DNA from: JAQUSX01 sp035446985
GTDB taxonomy: Bacteria > Bacillota > Clostridia > Christensenellales > CAG-314
Direction: 5' to 3'
Assembly: GCA_035446985.1 (NCBI GenBank)
Contig: DAOTGG010000013.1
Location: 1-27,870, forward strand
DNA: 27,870 nt
Shown in pieces: positions 8,789-15,503 of the stretch (its first letter is position 1; each line of letters opens with the position of its first letter). Under the pieces are notes generated by a model. The model ran no database searches. It worked only from the letters and a program-made list of their open reading frames with translations, and was not told the DNA's origin. The translations under genes and the position numbers were made by a program.

Positions 8789-9396
8789 TAAAAAACGCTC
8801 GTTTTATAAAATCGGCGGCTAGTTTTGGCGACTGCATAGTCAGCGAATTTCCCCAAATCGCCGTAGTAGGTAAATCCAACGTTGGTAAAAGCAGTTTTAT
8901 CAACGCGATTACCGACGAACCGAAACTCGCCCGAACAAGTAAAGACCCTGGGCGCACTCGGCTAATAAATTATTTTTTAATCGATGAAAAATTTATTTTA
9001 ACGGATTTACCAGGCTACGGATATGCAAAGGTTTCGCAAGCGGAAAAGCAAAAATGGGCGAAACTTATCGAAACCTATCTTGAAAAAGAGCCGATGCTCG
9101 CGCACGTTTTCTTTTTGGTTGACGTAAGGCATAATCCGACTGTGGACGACCTAGTTATGTACAATTATTTATTCCATTGCTCCATTCCGTACACGGTTGT
9201 AGCCACAAAAAGCGATAAGATAGCAAAAAGCAAACTGGTTAATTACAAAAAAAATCTCGCCGCTATCTTTAAAGTAGGTAAAGACAATATTATTACGGTT
9301 TCGTCGCTGACAGGTCACGGCAAAGACGAAGTATTGGCTAGGATTGACCAGATAATTGAAAACACCAAGATAACAAAAGAAGACGAAGAAGAATAA
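8785..9396 (+). CDS. engB: EngB/YsxC, ribosome-biogenesis GTPase
   Basis: This 203-residue TrmE-Era-type GTPase is needed for late 50S ribosome assembly. Its motifs are G1 GKSNVGKSS (29-37), switch region DPGRTR, G3 DLPGYGYA (74-81) and G4 TKSD (141-144). Its ATG overlaps the lon stop codon (ATGA) and has no clear ribosome site of its own, so translation is probably coupled to lon. A lon-ysxC pair is also found in Bacillus. The C-terminal tail is acidic (EDEEE). A terminator follows after about 15 bases. Confidence 0.96.
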   Translation: MIKNARFIKSAASFGDCIVSEFPQIAVVGKSNVGKSSFINAITDEPKLARTSKDPGRTRLINYFLIDEKFILTDLPGYGYAKVSQAEKQKWAKLIETYLEKEPMLAHVFFLVDVRHNPTVDDLVMYNYLFHCSIPYTVVATKSDKIAKSKLVNYKKNLAAIFKVGKDNIITVSSLTGHGKDEVLARIDQIIENTKITKEDEEE

Positions 9397-9412
9397 TAAT
9401 TTTTTTTAAAAT

Positions 9413-9447
9413 AAAAACTCGGAAAGGTAACAGCTTCCGAGTTTTTT
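9413..9447 (+). terminator. Rho-independent terminator after engB
   Basis: The stem CTCGGAA / TTCCGAG (9418-9424 and 9435-9441) has A5 on the left and T6 on the right. It ends the lon-engB unit. The sequence right after it (TATTAT at 9472-9477, without a convincing -35 box) may be the weak promoter of the next gene. Confidence 0.85.
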
Positions 9448-9506
9448 GCACTTTTTAAACCGACTACCGCATATTATAGTACTAGCATTTTTTAGGGGAA
9501 ATAAAA

Positions 9507-10124
9507 GTGAGTAATTGTAATACGACTTGCAACGAACGCGTTTGCATTCAGGCAAAAAAAGTTATTGACGCATGTTTGAAACAATTTACGGATTCGCAGG
9601 TGGAAGTCATACTGACTACGGTTTCGCCGCCGGGACCTACGTTGCCGTTAACGTTTGTCAGCGGACGCAGCACAGCCGCGCATGGAATAATAGAAGACCT
9701 GGTAGTAACGAGGCTGCCCGACAGACCGCGTTACGGCAGAGTTCAAGGCACGGTCATTATTCCGCTGGAAATAAGATATACGGACGCTACGGGCGCGGAA
9801 GGCAGCGGTGAAGGCGAAGTTGACATTCCATTCGATATCATTATGAGATTGCCCGAAGCGTCGATAATACCGTATCAAATAGAGGCGCAGATATCTGCGG
9901 TTTGTCCCAGCGGCGAATTTCAGACCACAACGGCTATCGTCGTAACTCAGGAAGAATACATATTTATCGTTGACGCTTGTATATCGATAATTTTTAAAGT
10001 GGTTGTCGAAACGCTTTTACTTATTCCGTCTTACGGATATCCGCAAATACCGCCGTGTCAGGATTACGCAGCTGACGTATGCAGCGGAGTGTTCGAACTT
10101 CCGCTATTCCCGACGGCGCCGTAA
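9507..10124 (+). CDS. Uncharacterised protein, DUF3794/SipL-like, cysteine-rich N-terminus
   Basis: This is a 205-residue protein of unknown function. The GTG start is supported by AGGGGAA at 9494-9500. The N-terminus MSNCNTTCNERVCIQAKKV has four cysteines among the first 23 residues (4, 8, 13, 23). A beta-rich middle (about 75-155) follows, in which a VQGTVIIPLEIRYTD strand pair leads to GEVDIPFDIIMRLP and then alternating hydrophobic strands. That spacing resembles DUF3794, the repeat domain of the clostridial and bacillar spore-coat protein SipL. The C-terminus has PPCQDYAADVCSGVFELPLFP. There is no signal peptide. I infer a DUF3794-like domain, possibly linked to spore surface layers, but this is a pattern impression and no role can be assigned. 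The gene stands alone between a terminator and a zinc-ribbon gene. Confidence 0.6.
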   Translation: MSNCNTTCNERVCIQAKKVIDACLKQFTDSQVEVILTTVSPPGPTLPLTFVSGRSTAAHGIIEDLVVTRLPDRPRYGRVQGTVIIPLEIRYTDATGAEGSGEGEVDIPFDIIMRLPEASIIPYQIEAQISAVCPSGEFQTTTAIVVTQEEYIFIVDACISIIFKVVVETLLLIPSYGYPQIPPCQDYAADVCSGVFELPLFPTAP

Positions 10125-10139
10125 AAAAAATCTCTAACA

Positions 10140-10191
10140 ATTTGAATTCCCGCGTCATAGAATACAACAAAAGTTTTTTAGGAATTCAAAT
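10140..10191 (+). promoter_or_regulatory. Leader hairpin covering the ribosome site of the zinc-ribbon gene
   Basis: A perfect 11-bp inverted repeat, ATTTGAATTCC (10140-10150) and GGAATTCAAAT (10181-10191), encloses a 30-base loop. The 3' arm starts with the GG of the AGGA ribosome site (10180-10183) and ends 2 bases before the ATG at 10194. Folding in RNA would hide the ribosome site. There is no following U-tract, so it is not a terminator. Confidence 0.45.
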
Positions 10192-10193
10192 AA

Positions 10194-10406
10194 ATGAAAT
10201 ACAAAAAGTGTCCCGTTTGCGAATTGAATTACATCGAAGAAACGGAAAAAATGTGCGATATTTGCAAAAATAAGTCATCGTCCTTTGACGACGATGAAGA
10301 ATATATCTGTCCTATTTGCTATAAAAACAAACTGAAATATGATGAAGTTATTTGTAAAAAATGTATGGAAAAAAGGCTTTTGGGCGACCTGAATGATTTG
10401 TCCTAG
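10194..10406 (+). CDS. Small double zinc-ribbon protein
   Basis: This 70-residue protein consists of two likely zinc ribbons. The first uses CPVC (residues 6-9) and CDIC (21-24), the second CPIC and CKKC in its C-terminal half. A short acidic linker (SSSFDDDEEY) joins them. The ATG is preceded by AGGA with a 10-base spacer. The function is unknown; such proteins are often nucleic-acid or protein adaptors, but nothing here decides. It lies 69 bases after the DUF3794-like gene with no terminator between, so the two may be co-transcribed. The coding pattern (eight ordered cysteines, ribosome site) supports a real gene despite its size. Confidence 0.75.
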   Translation: MKYKKCPVCELNYIEETEKMCDICKNKSSSFDDDEEYICPICYKNKLKYDEVICKKCMEKRLLGDLNDLS

Positions 10407-10432
10407 ACAATAAAACAGTTTTATGCTAGTAT
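10404..10432 (+). promoter_or_regulatory. Promoter of the metallophosphoesterase gene, predicted leaderless
   Basis: TAGACA (10404-10409), a 17-base spacer, TAGTAT (10427-10432), then 7 bases, then the ATG at 10440. The predicted transcript begins at or beside the start codon. No ribosome site is present upstream of this ATG. Confidence 0.55.
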
Positions 10433-10439
10433 TTGTGAT

Positions 10440-11138
10440 ATGAAAGTTTTTGCAATATCGGACTTACACCTTTCTACCGTAGTGGATAAACCCATGGACG
10501 TGTTCGGCGCGGGATGGGAAAATCATTTCGAAATTTTGTCTGATGACTGGCAAAGCAAAGTCGGCGAAAGCGACGTTGTGCTAATGCCGGGAGATTTTAG
10601 CTGGGCAATGAGAATGAATGAAGCATTGCCCGATTTTGCTTTGTTTAAAAATTTATTGGGCAAAAAAGTTATACTACGCGGAAATCACGATTATTGGTGG
10701 AATACGATAGGGCAGGTAAGAAACGCCATTCCGAAAGATTTTTACGCTCTGCAAAACGATTGTCTGCGTTTTGAAAACGTGTTGATATGCGGTTCGCGCG
10801 GGTGGGTGTGTCCCGACTATACCCCGATGTCCGCCGAAGACGAAAAAATATATCTAAGAGAAATAGAAAGATTAAAGCTTTCGCTCGCAGCAATGGAAGA
10901 AAACCGCAAAACAGGCGATAAGGTAGTTTGCATTACTCATTTTCCGCCTTTTAACGCAAGGTACGAGGAAAACGAAGTGATAAGGCAGCTTATCGCGCAC
11001 GACGTTCATACGGTCGTTTACGGACATTTGCACGGAGCGCAGTCAAGAGCAGAGCTGGTAGTAAAAAAATTCGGTATCACGTTTTATCTTGTTTCGTCAG
11101 ATTTAGTGAAAAATAAATTGACCGAGATAATATTATAA
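10440..11138 (+). CDS. Calcineurin-like metallophosphoesterase
   Basis: This is a 232-residue cytoplasmic phosphoesterase with a complete two-metal site: D8-L-H10, G51-D52, G81-N-H-D84, a later His in ITHFPP, and GHLHG near residue 200. The fold and residues identify the calcineurin-like superfamily, and the size and layout fit the stand-alone bacterial phosphohydrolases (COG1768-like). The substrate cannot be read from the sequence. The ATG lacks a ribosome site and is 7 bases from a -10 box, suggesting leaderless translation. The nearest convincing terminator is about 165 bases downstream (11305-11334). Confidence 0.85.
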   Translation: MKVFAISDLHLSTVVDKPMDVFGAGWENHFEILSDDWQSKVGESDVVLMPGDFSWAMRMNEALPDFALFKNLLGKKVILRGNHDYWWNTIGQVRNAIPKDFYALQNDCLRFENVLICGSRGWVCPDYTPMSAEDEKIYLREIERLKLSLAAMEENRKTGDKVVCITHFPPFNARYEENEVIRQLIAHDVHTVVYGHLHGAQSRAELVVKKFGITFYLVSSDLVKNKLTEIIL

Positions 11139-11304
11139 AAAGCAGAAATCTAAAAAAAATAAGTAAGTATAGCAAAACACTCTTTAGAGCATTTTCGAAT
11201 TTCGGGTTATAAAATCGTATGTACGCTAAATTTTAGATTTTTTTCCTTTTAAAAATAACACGTAAACCATAGCAAAATAGTAAAAAAATAATAAAATCAT
11301 ATTC
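11139..11304. other. A+T-rich intergenic stretch without a recognisable gene
   Basis: This part of the 384-base gap between the metallophosphoesterase and mraZ has no plausible reading frame. It holds a 10-bp inverted repeat, AAATCTAAAA (11146-11155) and TTTTAGATTT (11231-11240), the second arm running on into Ts, plus two copies of ATAGCAAAA (11169 and 11269) 100 bases apart. These may be chance in such A+T-rich DNA. Confidence 0.35.
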
Positions 11305-11334
11305 CGCAAGCCTTAAATAAGCTTGCGTTTTTTT
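11305..11334 (+). terminator. Rho-independent terminator upstream of mraZ
   Basis: The stem CGCAAGC / GCTTGCG (11305-11311 and 11321-11327) has a 9-base loop and is followed by seven Ts. It separates the dcw cluster from upstream transcription. Confidence 0.88.
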
Positions 11335-11414
11335 ATGTTAAAAAAATTTATTATGACCAATATTTTTCATTATTTATCTTTTTGAAAGGGCTTCATATTA
11401 AGTTTTGTCCCAAA

Positions 11415-11474
11415 AAATAGGTAAAAAAAGGTAATTTTTTTAAAAAAGTGGTTAAAAGGGGTTGAAAATGGTTA
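11415..11474 (+). repeat. 10-bp-phased MraZ-type operator repeats
   Basis: Five near-identical 10-mers lie in one 10-bp register: AAATAGGTAA (11415), AAAAAGGTAA (11425), AAAGTGGTTA (11445), AAAGGGGTTG (11455) and AAAATGGTTA (11465). The slot at 11435 is degenerate. MraZ is known to bind short G-rich direct repeats about one helical turn apart upstream of its own gene. The last two repeats cover the -35 box, so binding should block the promoter. Confidence 0.75.
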
Positions 11475-11490
11475 AACAATGTGCTATACT
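11462..11490 (+). promoter_or_regulatory. Promoter of the mraZ/dcw cluster
   Basis: TTGAAA (11462-11467), a 17-base spacer and an extended -10 TGC-TATACT (hexamer 11485-11490) predict a start near 11497. The -35 box is shared between the second-last and last operator repeats. Confidence 0.78.
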
Positions 11491-11522
11491 TGAGCAAATA
11501 AAATCGGGAGTAGTCTAATTTG

Positions 11523-11957
11523 ATGTATTGTTTTTACGGCAATTATTCATATCAGCTTGACGCAAAGAGCAGAATGCGTATGCCTGCTAAGTTTCGCGCC
11601 GAAATGGGCGACGAATACTTAATCACACCGGGTACCAGCGGCTGTTTGTTTGTGCTGCATCAAAAGGCTATGGAGGAAATAAACGCAAAAATCGCTTCCG
11701 TTCCCATCACCGACGTAGAAGGCGGAAAAGCGTTACGTCAATTCACCGCTTCCGCGATAAGGGTGGAATGCGACGACCAAGGCAGATTTATTTTGCCGCC
11801 CGCACTCAAAAATTACGCAAAAATAGACAAAAATGTTTGCATTGTCGGAGCGGGAAACAAAGTCGAAATTTGGAGCCAGGAAATTTGGGATAAAGAGTTT
11901 GGCAGCAGCGATAATTTTGACAAAGTTTTCAACGACCTTTCGAAATATGGAATTTGA
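11523..11957 (+). CDS. mraZ: MraZ, transcriptional regulator of the dcw cluster
   Basis: This is a 144-residue ring-forming DNA-binding protein with two AbrB/SpoVT-like halves. The family motif DxKGRhxxPxxhR appears as LDAKSRMRMPAKFR (12-25), with Ser16 in place of the usual Gly, and again as CDDQGRFILPPALK in the second half. It represses its own cluster in bacteria where it has been studied. GGGAG at 11506-11510 lies 12 bases before ATG 11523 and 9 bases before an in-frame TTG at 11520; either could be used, changing one residue. The phased repeats just upstream are its probable binding sites. It overlaps rsmH by 11 bases. Confidence 0.95.
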   Translation: MYCFYGNYSYQLDAKSRMRMPAKFRAEMGDEYLITPGTSGCLFVLHQKAMEEINAKIASVPITDVEGGKALRQFTASAIRVECDDQGRFILPPALKNYAKIDKNVCIVGAGNKVEIWSQEIWDKEFGSSDNFDKVFNDLSKYGI

Positions 11958-12897
11958 CGCTTATCACGTACCCGTAATGCTCACCGAGTGTATCGAGGCA
12001 TTGGAGATAAAACCTGACGGGACTTACGTAGACTGCACGCTCGGCGGCGGGGGACACTCGCTGGAAATATTAAAAAGACTTAAAGCAGGCAAACTTATCG
12101 CCATAGACAAAGACGGCGAAGCTATAAGCCATTGCGAAAAGCGTTTTAGCGAATATCAAGAAAAAGTCATATTCGTTCGCGACGACTTTAAAAATATAAA
12201 AAATATTCTTTCACGCTTAATGATAAACGGAATTGACGGAATACTGGTCGATTTAGGGGTATCGAGCAAGCAACTCGACGACGAAAGCAGAGGCTTTTCG
12301 TATATGAAAGAAGCCAAGCTCGATATGAGAATGGACACAAGCCAAAGTCTTACGGCGTGGAAAGTGGTCAACGGATATTCCGAGCAAAAACTTTTTGAGC
12401 TAATCAGAGATTACGGCGAAGACAAGTTTGCGAAAAACATAGCGAAAAATATTTGTCTCGCCCGTTCGCAAAAAAATATAGATACGACGACCGAGCTAGC
12501 TGAAATAGTGGACAAGTCCATACCGTACGCGGTCAAAAAAACTGGCGGACATCCCGCGAAAAGAACGTTCCAGGCGATAAGAATAGAAGTAAACGGCGAA
12601 TTGTCGGAGCTGAAACAGTCTATCGAGGCAATGATAGAATCGCTGAATATTAACGGAAAACTAGCGGTAATAACGTTTCATTCATTGGAAGACAGAATAG
12701 TAAAAAACATTTTTAAAGAAAAGGCGACGGGTTGTATTTGTCCGAAAAGTTTCCCAATATGCGTGTGCGGACACGTAGCGGAAATAGAAATTGACGGCAA
12801 AATACGAATTCCAACCGAAACCGAATTGAAATCTAACAGCAGATCCGCTAGCGCGAAGCTAAGAATCGCTAGAAAAATTATAAGTAATAAGACATAA
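11947..12897 (+). CDS. rsmH: RsmH (MraW), 16S rRNA C1402 N4-methyltransferase
   Basis: This 316-residue S-adenosylmethionine enzyme methylates N4 of C1402 in the 30S P site. The N-terminus EFDAYHVPVMLTECIEAL and the SAM-binding motif DCTLGGGGHSLEIL (about 28-41) are diagnostic. Others are VDLGVSSKQLDDESRGFSYMKEAKLDMRMD, TFQAIRIEVN and FHSLEDRIVK. The reading frame is open further upstream, but ATG 11947 gives the family's standard N-terminus. It overlaps the end of mraZ by 11 bases without a good ribosome site, so translation is probably coupled. Confidence 0.96.
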   Translation: MEFDAYHVPVMLTECIEALEIKPDGTYVDCTLGGGGHSLEILKRLKAGKLIAIDKDGEAISHCEKRFSEYQEKVIFVRDDFKNIKNILSRLMINGIDGILVDLGVSSKQLDDESRGFSYMKEAKLDMRMDTSQSLTAWKVVNGYSEQKLFELIRDYGEDKFAKNIAKNICLARSQKNIDTTTELAEIVDKSIPYAVKKTGGHPAKRTFQAIRIEVNGELSELKQSIEAMIESLNINGKLAVITFHSLEDRIVKNIFKEKATGCICPKSFPICVCGHVAEIEIDGKIRIPTETELKSNSRSASAKLRIARKIISNKT

Positions 12898-12911
12898 GGA
12901 AGGTGAATACT

Positions 12912-13598
12912 ATGTTAACAACCAGCAGAAGAGAGGTCTCTATCGACCGCTACAACAGATTGTCTACTAAGGACAATCAAGATTATGCTATTGGACTTGG
13001 TATTGCTAATGATGAAATAAACGTTGAACAACCCGTAAGACGCTCGCGCGGCTTAGCTGAAGAAAACGAGTATTCGGTAGAAAGCGTCGGCGCAAAATTG
13101 TACGGCGGAATAGCTATCGATTCAAACGAAGCCGACCGTGTTTTTGAAAATGAATCCGCGCTGCCTTCGGCAAGAACGCTAAATTACAAAAACCCGTCGT
13201 ATTCGGAAAGATACGGAGAAAGAACTATCGTTCATTCCGTGTCGAAAACGAGAGCAAAAATAGCCGTTGCCGCTTACATAGCCGTGATTTTGGCATTGGC
13301 GATAGCTATCGCTTTTACAGCAATAAACGTATCAGCCACCTTCGCTTCAGCAGATACTCTTAACGAGCAAATCGTAGCTCAGGCCGCAACTATAGACCAA
13401 TTGACGGCGGAACTTAGCACCGTTGACGAGGCGTCTTTGATAGCCGCGGCAAACGCTATGGGATTTTCGTTACCAAATACAACCAATACTCTTATGTACG
13501 ATACGCCAGTAACGCGCGGACCGCAAACGTTTGACCTAAGCACTAACTGGTTCGACAAACTGTGCGACGGATTGTGCAAGATTTTCGGAGGGAATTAA
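12912..13598 (+). CDS. ftsL: FtsL-like single-pass septum protein
   Basis: This 228-residue bitopic protein has a long, charged cytoplasmic N-terminus (about 1-115), one membrane segment (about 118-142, AYIAVILALAIAIAFTAI) and a short extracytoplasmic region. The latter begins as a coiled coil (LNEQIVAQAATIDQLTAEL) and ends with an amphipathic tail. FtsL proteins share this topology and this position between rsmH and ftsI rather than sequence, so the name rests on topology and order. The N-terminal domain is longer than the roughly 20-40 residues of typical FtsL. The start is ATG 12912, 8 bases after AAGGAAGG; an in-frame GTG at 12903 overlaps that site. Its partner would be FtsI/FtsW, encoded downstream. 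Confidence 0.7.
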   Translation: MLTTSRREVSIDRYNRLSTKDNQDYAIGLGIANDEINVEQPVRRSRGLAEENEYSVESVGAKLYGGIAIDSNEADRVFENESALPSARTLNYKNPSYSERYGERTIVHSVSKTRAKIAVAAYIAVILALAIAIAFTAINVSATFASADTLNEQIVAQAATIDQLTAELSTVDEASLIAAANAMGFSLPNTTNTLMYDTPVTRGPQTFDLSTNWFDKLCDGLCKIFGGN

Positions 13599-13604
13599 AA
13601 AAAA

Positions 13605-14174
13605 TTGTTAAACACGTATTATACGGTTAAAAAAAGATTGTTGTCAGTATTAATGGCAACAATCTTTCTTTTTTGTGTCATAATTTTTCGTCTTTTTTAT
13701 ATACAAATAGTTTGGGGAAATAATCTCCAAGCCAAAGCAATGGAACAATGGGCGAGAAGTTTGCCTCTTTCTGCCGAACGCGGAAGAATACTCGACACTA
13801 ACGGCACAGTAATAGTCGACAATATGACAGCTTATACGGTATACGTCAGAGCAAAAAGCGTGACCGCGCCCGAACAGGTCGCCGAAACGCTGTCAAAGGT
13901 TTTGGATCTCAATTACAACTCAGTTTATTCAAAAGTCTCAAACAGGGGCATATCTGAAACGACCATTAAAAGGCAGGTATCGGCGGAAGACGTCAGTATT
14001 ATCCGCAGTCAAAACCTTGACGGGGTATATGTGGCGAGCGAAACGACAAGGATTTACCCTTACGGCGATTTTTTGACGCAGGTACTGGGCTTTGTTTCGG
14101 TTGACGGAGTGGGGCAAAGCGGAATAGAAGCTTATTACGACAAATATCTTGCAGGCATAGACGGCAAATTTTGA
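13605..14174 (+). pseudogene. ftsI: FtsI/PBP2-type transpeptidase, N-terminal fragment (frameshifted)
   Basis: This 189-residue piece contains the membrane anchor (about 10-32, LLSVLMATIFLFCVIIFRLFYIQ) and the dimerisation/pedestal domain with AERGRILDTNGTVIVDN and TRIYPYGDFLTQVLGFV. It stops at a TGA (14172-14174) after GIDGKF. The family continues here as GKxLTxTD, and exactly that sequence resumes in the -1 frame at 14171. One added T in the TTTT at 14169-14172 would restore a single 577-residue protein. The start is a TTG 12 bases after GGAGGG, immediately after ftsL. No canonical slippery heptamer is present. A sequencing or assembly deletion is the likeliest cause, since the gene should be essential; a true mutation is possible. 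Confidence 0.85.
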
Positions 14175-15337
14175 CTCAGACCGACCTTATCGGCGTGGAG
14201 ATAGACGACGAGGAAATAATGTATCTTCCTGCCGTCGCGGGGTACGACGTCGTGCTGACAATCGACTACGCCATTCAAAGCGTGGTGGAATACGTCCTTG
14301 ACTTTATTATGCAGGCGCATTCGCCGAAAAGCGCAAAATGTATAGTAATGGACGTTACCACAGGCGAAATTTTGGCGATGGCTATTACACCCAGTTACGA
14401 TATGAATAATATTCCGCGCGACGATATTGAAACGTTAATGGAACTTTCGCGAAACTCGCTCATTACCGATATTTACGAACCTGGTTCGACCTTTAAGGTG
14501 ATAACCGTAAGCGCGGATTTGGAAGAAGTAAGTCTAGGCAACCCGAACGCTTTTGACGAAAATCACATATTTTCTTCCAGCGGTGTCCGATACGTTGACG
14601 GCGGCAAGATAAGCTGCTGGACAAAACATATTAACGGCAAACACAGTAATGAAAATATCTCTATGGCTCTTAATAACAGTTGCAACCCCGTTTTTACCGA
14701 TATTGCTTTGTCGCTAGGGGCGGACACATTTTACGAATACTTGGAAAAATTCGGTTTCGGGCAGACGACGGGAATAGATTTTGCGGGCGAACAATCTGGG
14801 CTTTTGGTGTCATTAGACAACGTGACGAACGGCGACCTGGCTCGTATAGGTTTCGGGCAGACTATCGCGGTTACGCCCATTCAGCTTTGCGCTGCCGTAG
14901 CTGCCGCGGTTAACGGCGGAATACTTTATCAGCCGTATTTGGTAAAAGAAATAGTAGACAGCAATACGGGTTCGGTTGTAAAAAGTTTTGGCTCGGTAAT
15001 AAAAGGCAGAGCCATAAGCGAGGAAACAAGTAAAAAAATTGCCGAAATGCTGGAAGAAGTGGTAACGAACGGAAGCGGAAAACAATGTTATATCGCAGGC
15101 TATCAAGTAGGCGGCAAAACTGGCACGGCGCAAAAATATATCGACGGCGTGGTGGCGCAAGGCAAAAATATATCGTCTTTCGTGGGGTTTTTCCCCGCCA
15201 GCAGTCCGAAATATCTATGTATGGTAATGGTTGACGAGCCTGTCGGCGTAACGTACGGCTCGGTAGTGGCGGCTCCGTACGCAAAGTTAATATTTGAGCA
15301 GATTATAAATTATTACAATATAAAACCTTACGATTAA
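14171..15337 (+). pseudogene. ftsI: FtsI/PBP2-type transpeptidase, C-terminal catalytic fragment (frameshifted)
   Basis: This piece of up to 388 codons carries the complete penicillin-binding transpeptidase domain, which cross-links septal peptidoglycan. The active-site motifs are Ser106-T-F-Lys109 (SxxK, acylated serine), Ser170-C-Asn172 (SxN) and Lys316-T-Gly318 (KTG), counted from 14171. It ends shortly after the transpeptidase domain, with no PASTA repeats, so it resembles FtsI/PBP2B more than SpoVD. No ribosome site precedes 14171, so it is not expected to be translated as a separate protein. It belongs with the fragment at 13605-14174, and the intact motifs and lack of further damage suggest a functional gene in the living cell. 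Confidence 0.88.
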
Positions 15338-15448
15338 GATGAAAACTTTTGCGAAAAACAAAATCGTGTATGCTCATAGCCACAAAAATAATCTCGCAAT
15401 TTAACTATAAACAATATTCTCCAAGCATAATGGAAAAATAATTTTCGT

Positions 15449-15488
15449 AAAATACCTTGTACACCGTTACAAGGTATTTTTTATTTTT
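15449..15488 (+). terminator. Strong terminator or attenuator directly before murE
   Basis: A perfect 11-bp stem, AATACCTTGTA / TACAAGGTATT (15451-15461 and 15468-15478) with a 6-base loop, is followed by T6 and more Ts to 15489. The murE ribosome site AGGAGGG begins immediately after. The 110 bases before it have two short inverted repeats (TTGCGA/TCGCAA at 15349 and 15394; TATGCT/AGCATA at 15369 and 15424). Confidence 0.85.
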
Positions 15489-15503
15489 TAGGAGGGCGAA
15501 TTT

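Noticed and set aside
10079..10273. 64-codon open frame bridging the DUF3794-like and zinc-ribbon genes
   Set aside because: It overlaps both genes in another frame and has no ribosome site. The zinc-ribbon frame with eight ordered cysteines is clearly the real one.
14160..14176. Programmed -1 frameshift site in ftsI
   Set aside because: The zero-frame codons read GGC-AAA-TTT-TGA, so the heptamer would be C-AAA-TTT, which does not fit X-XXY-YYZ. A +1 slip on TTT-T would enter the wrong frame. The T-run is too short for transcriptional slippage.
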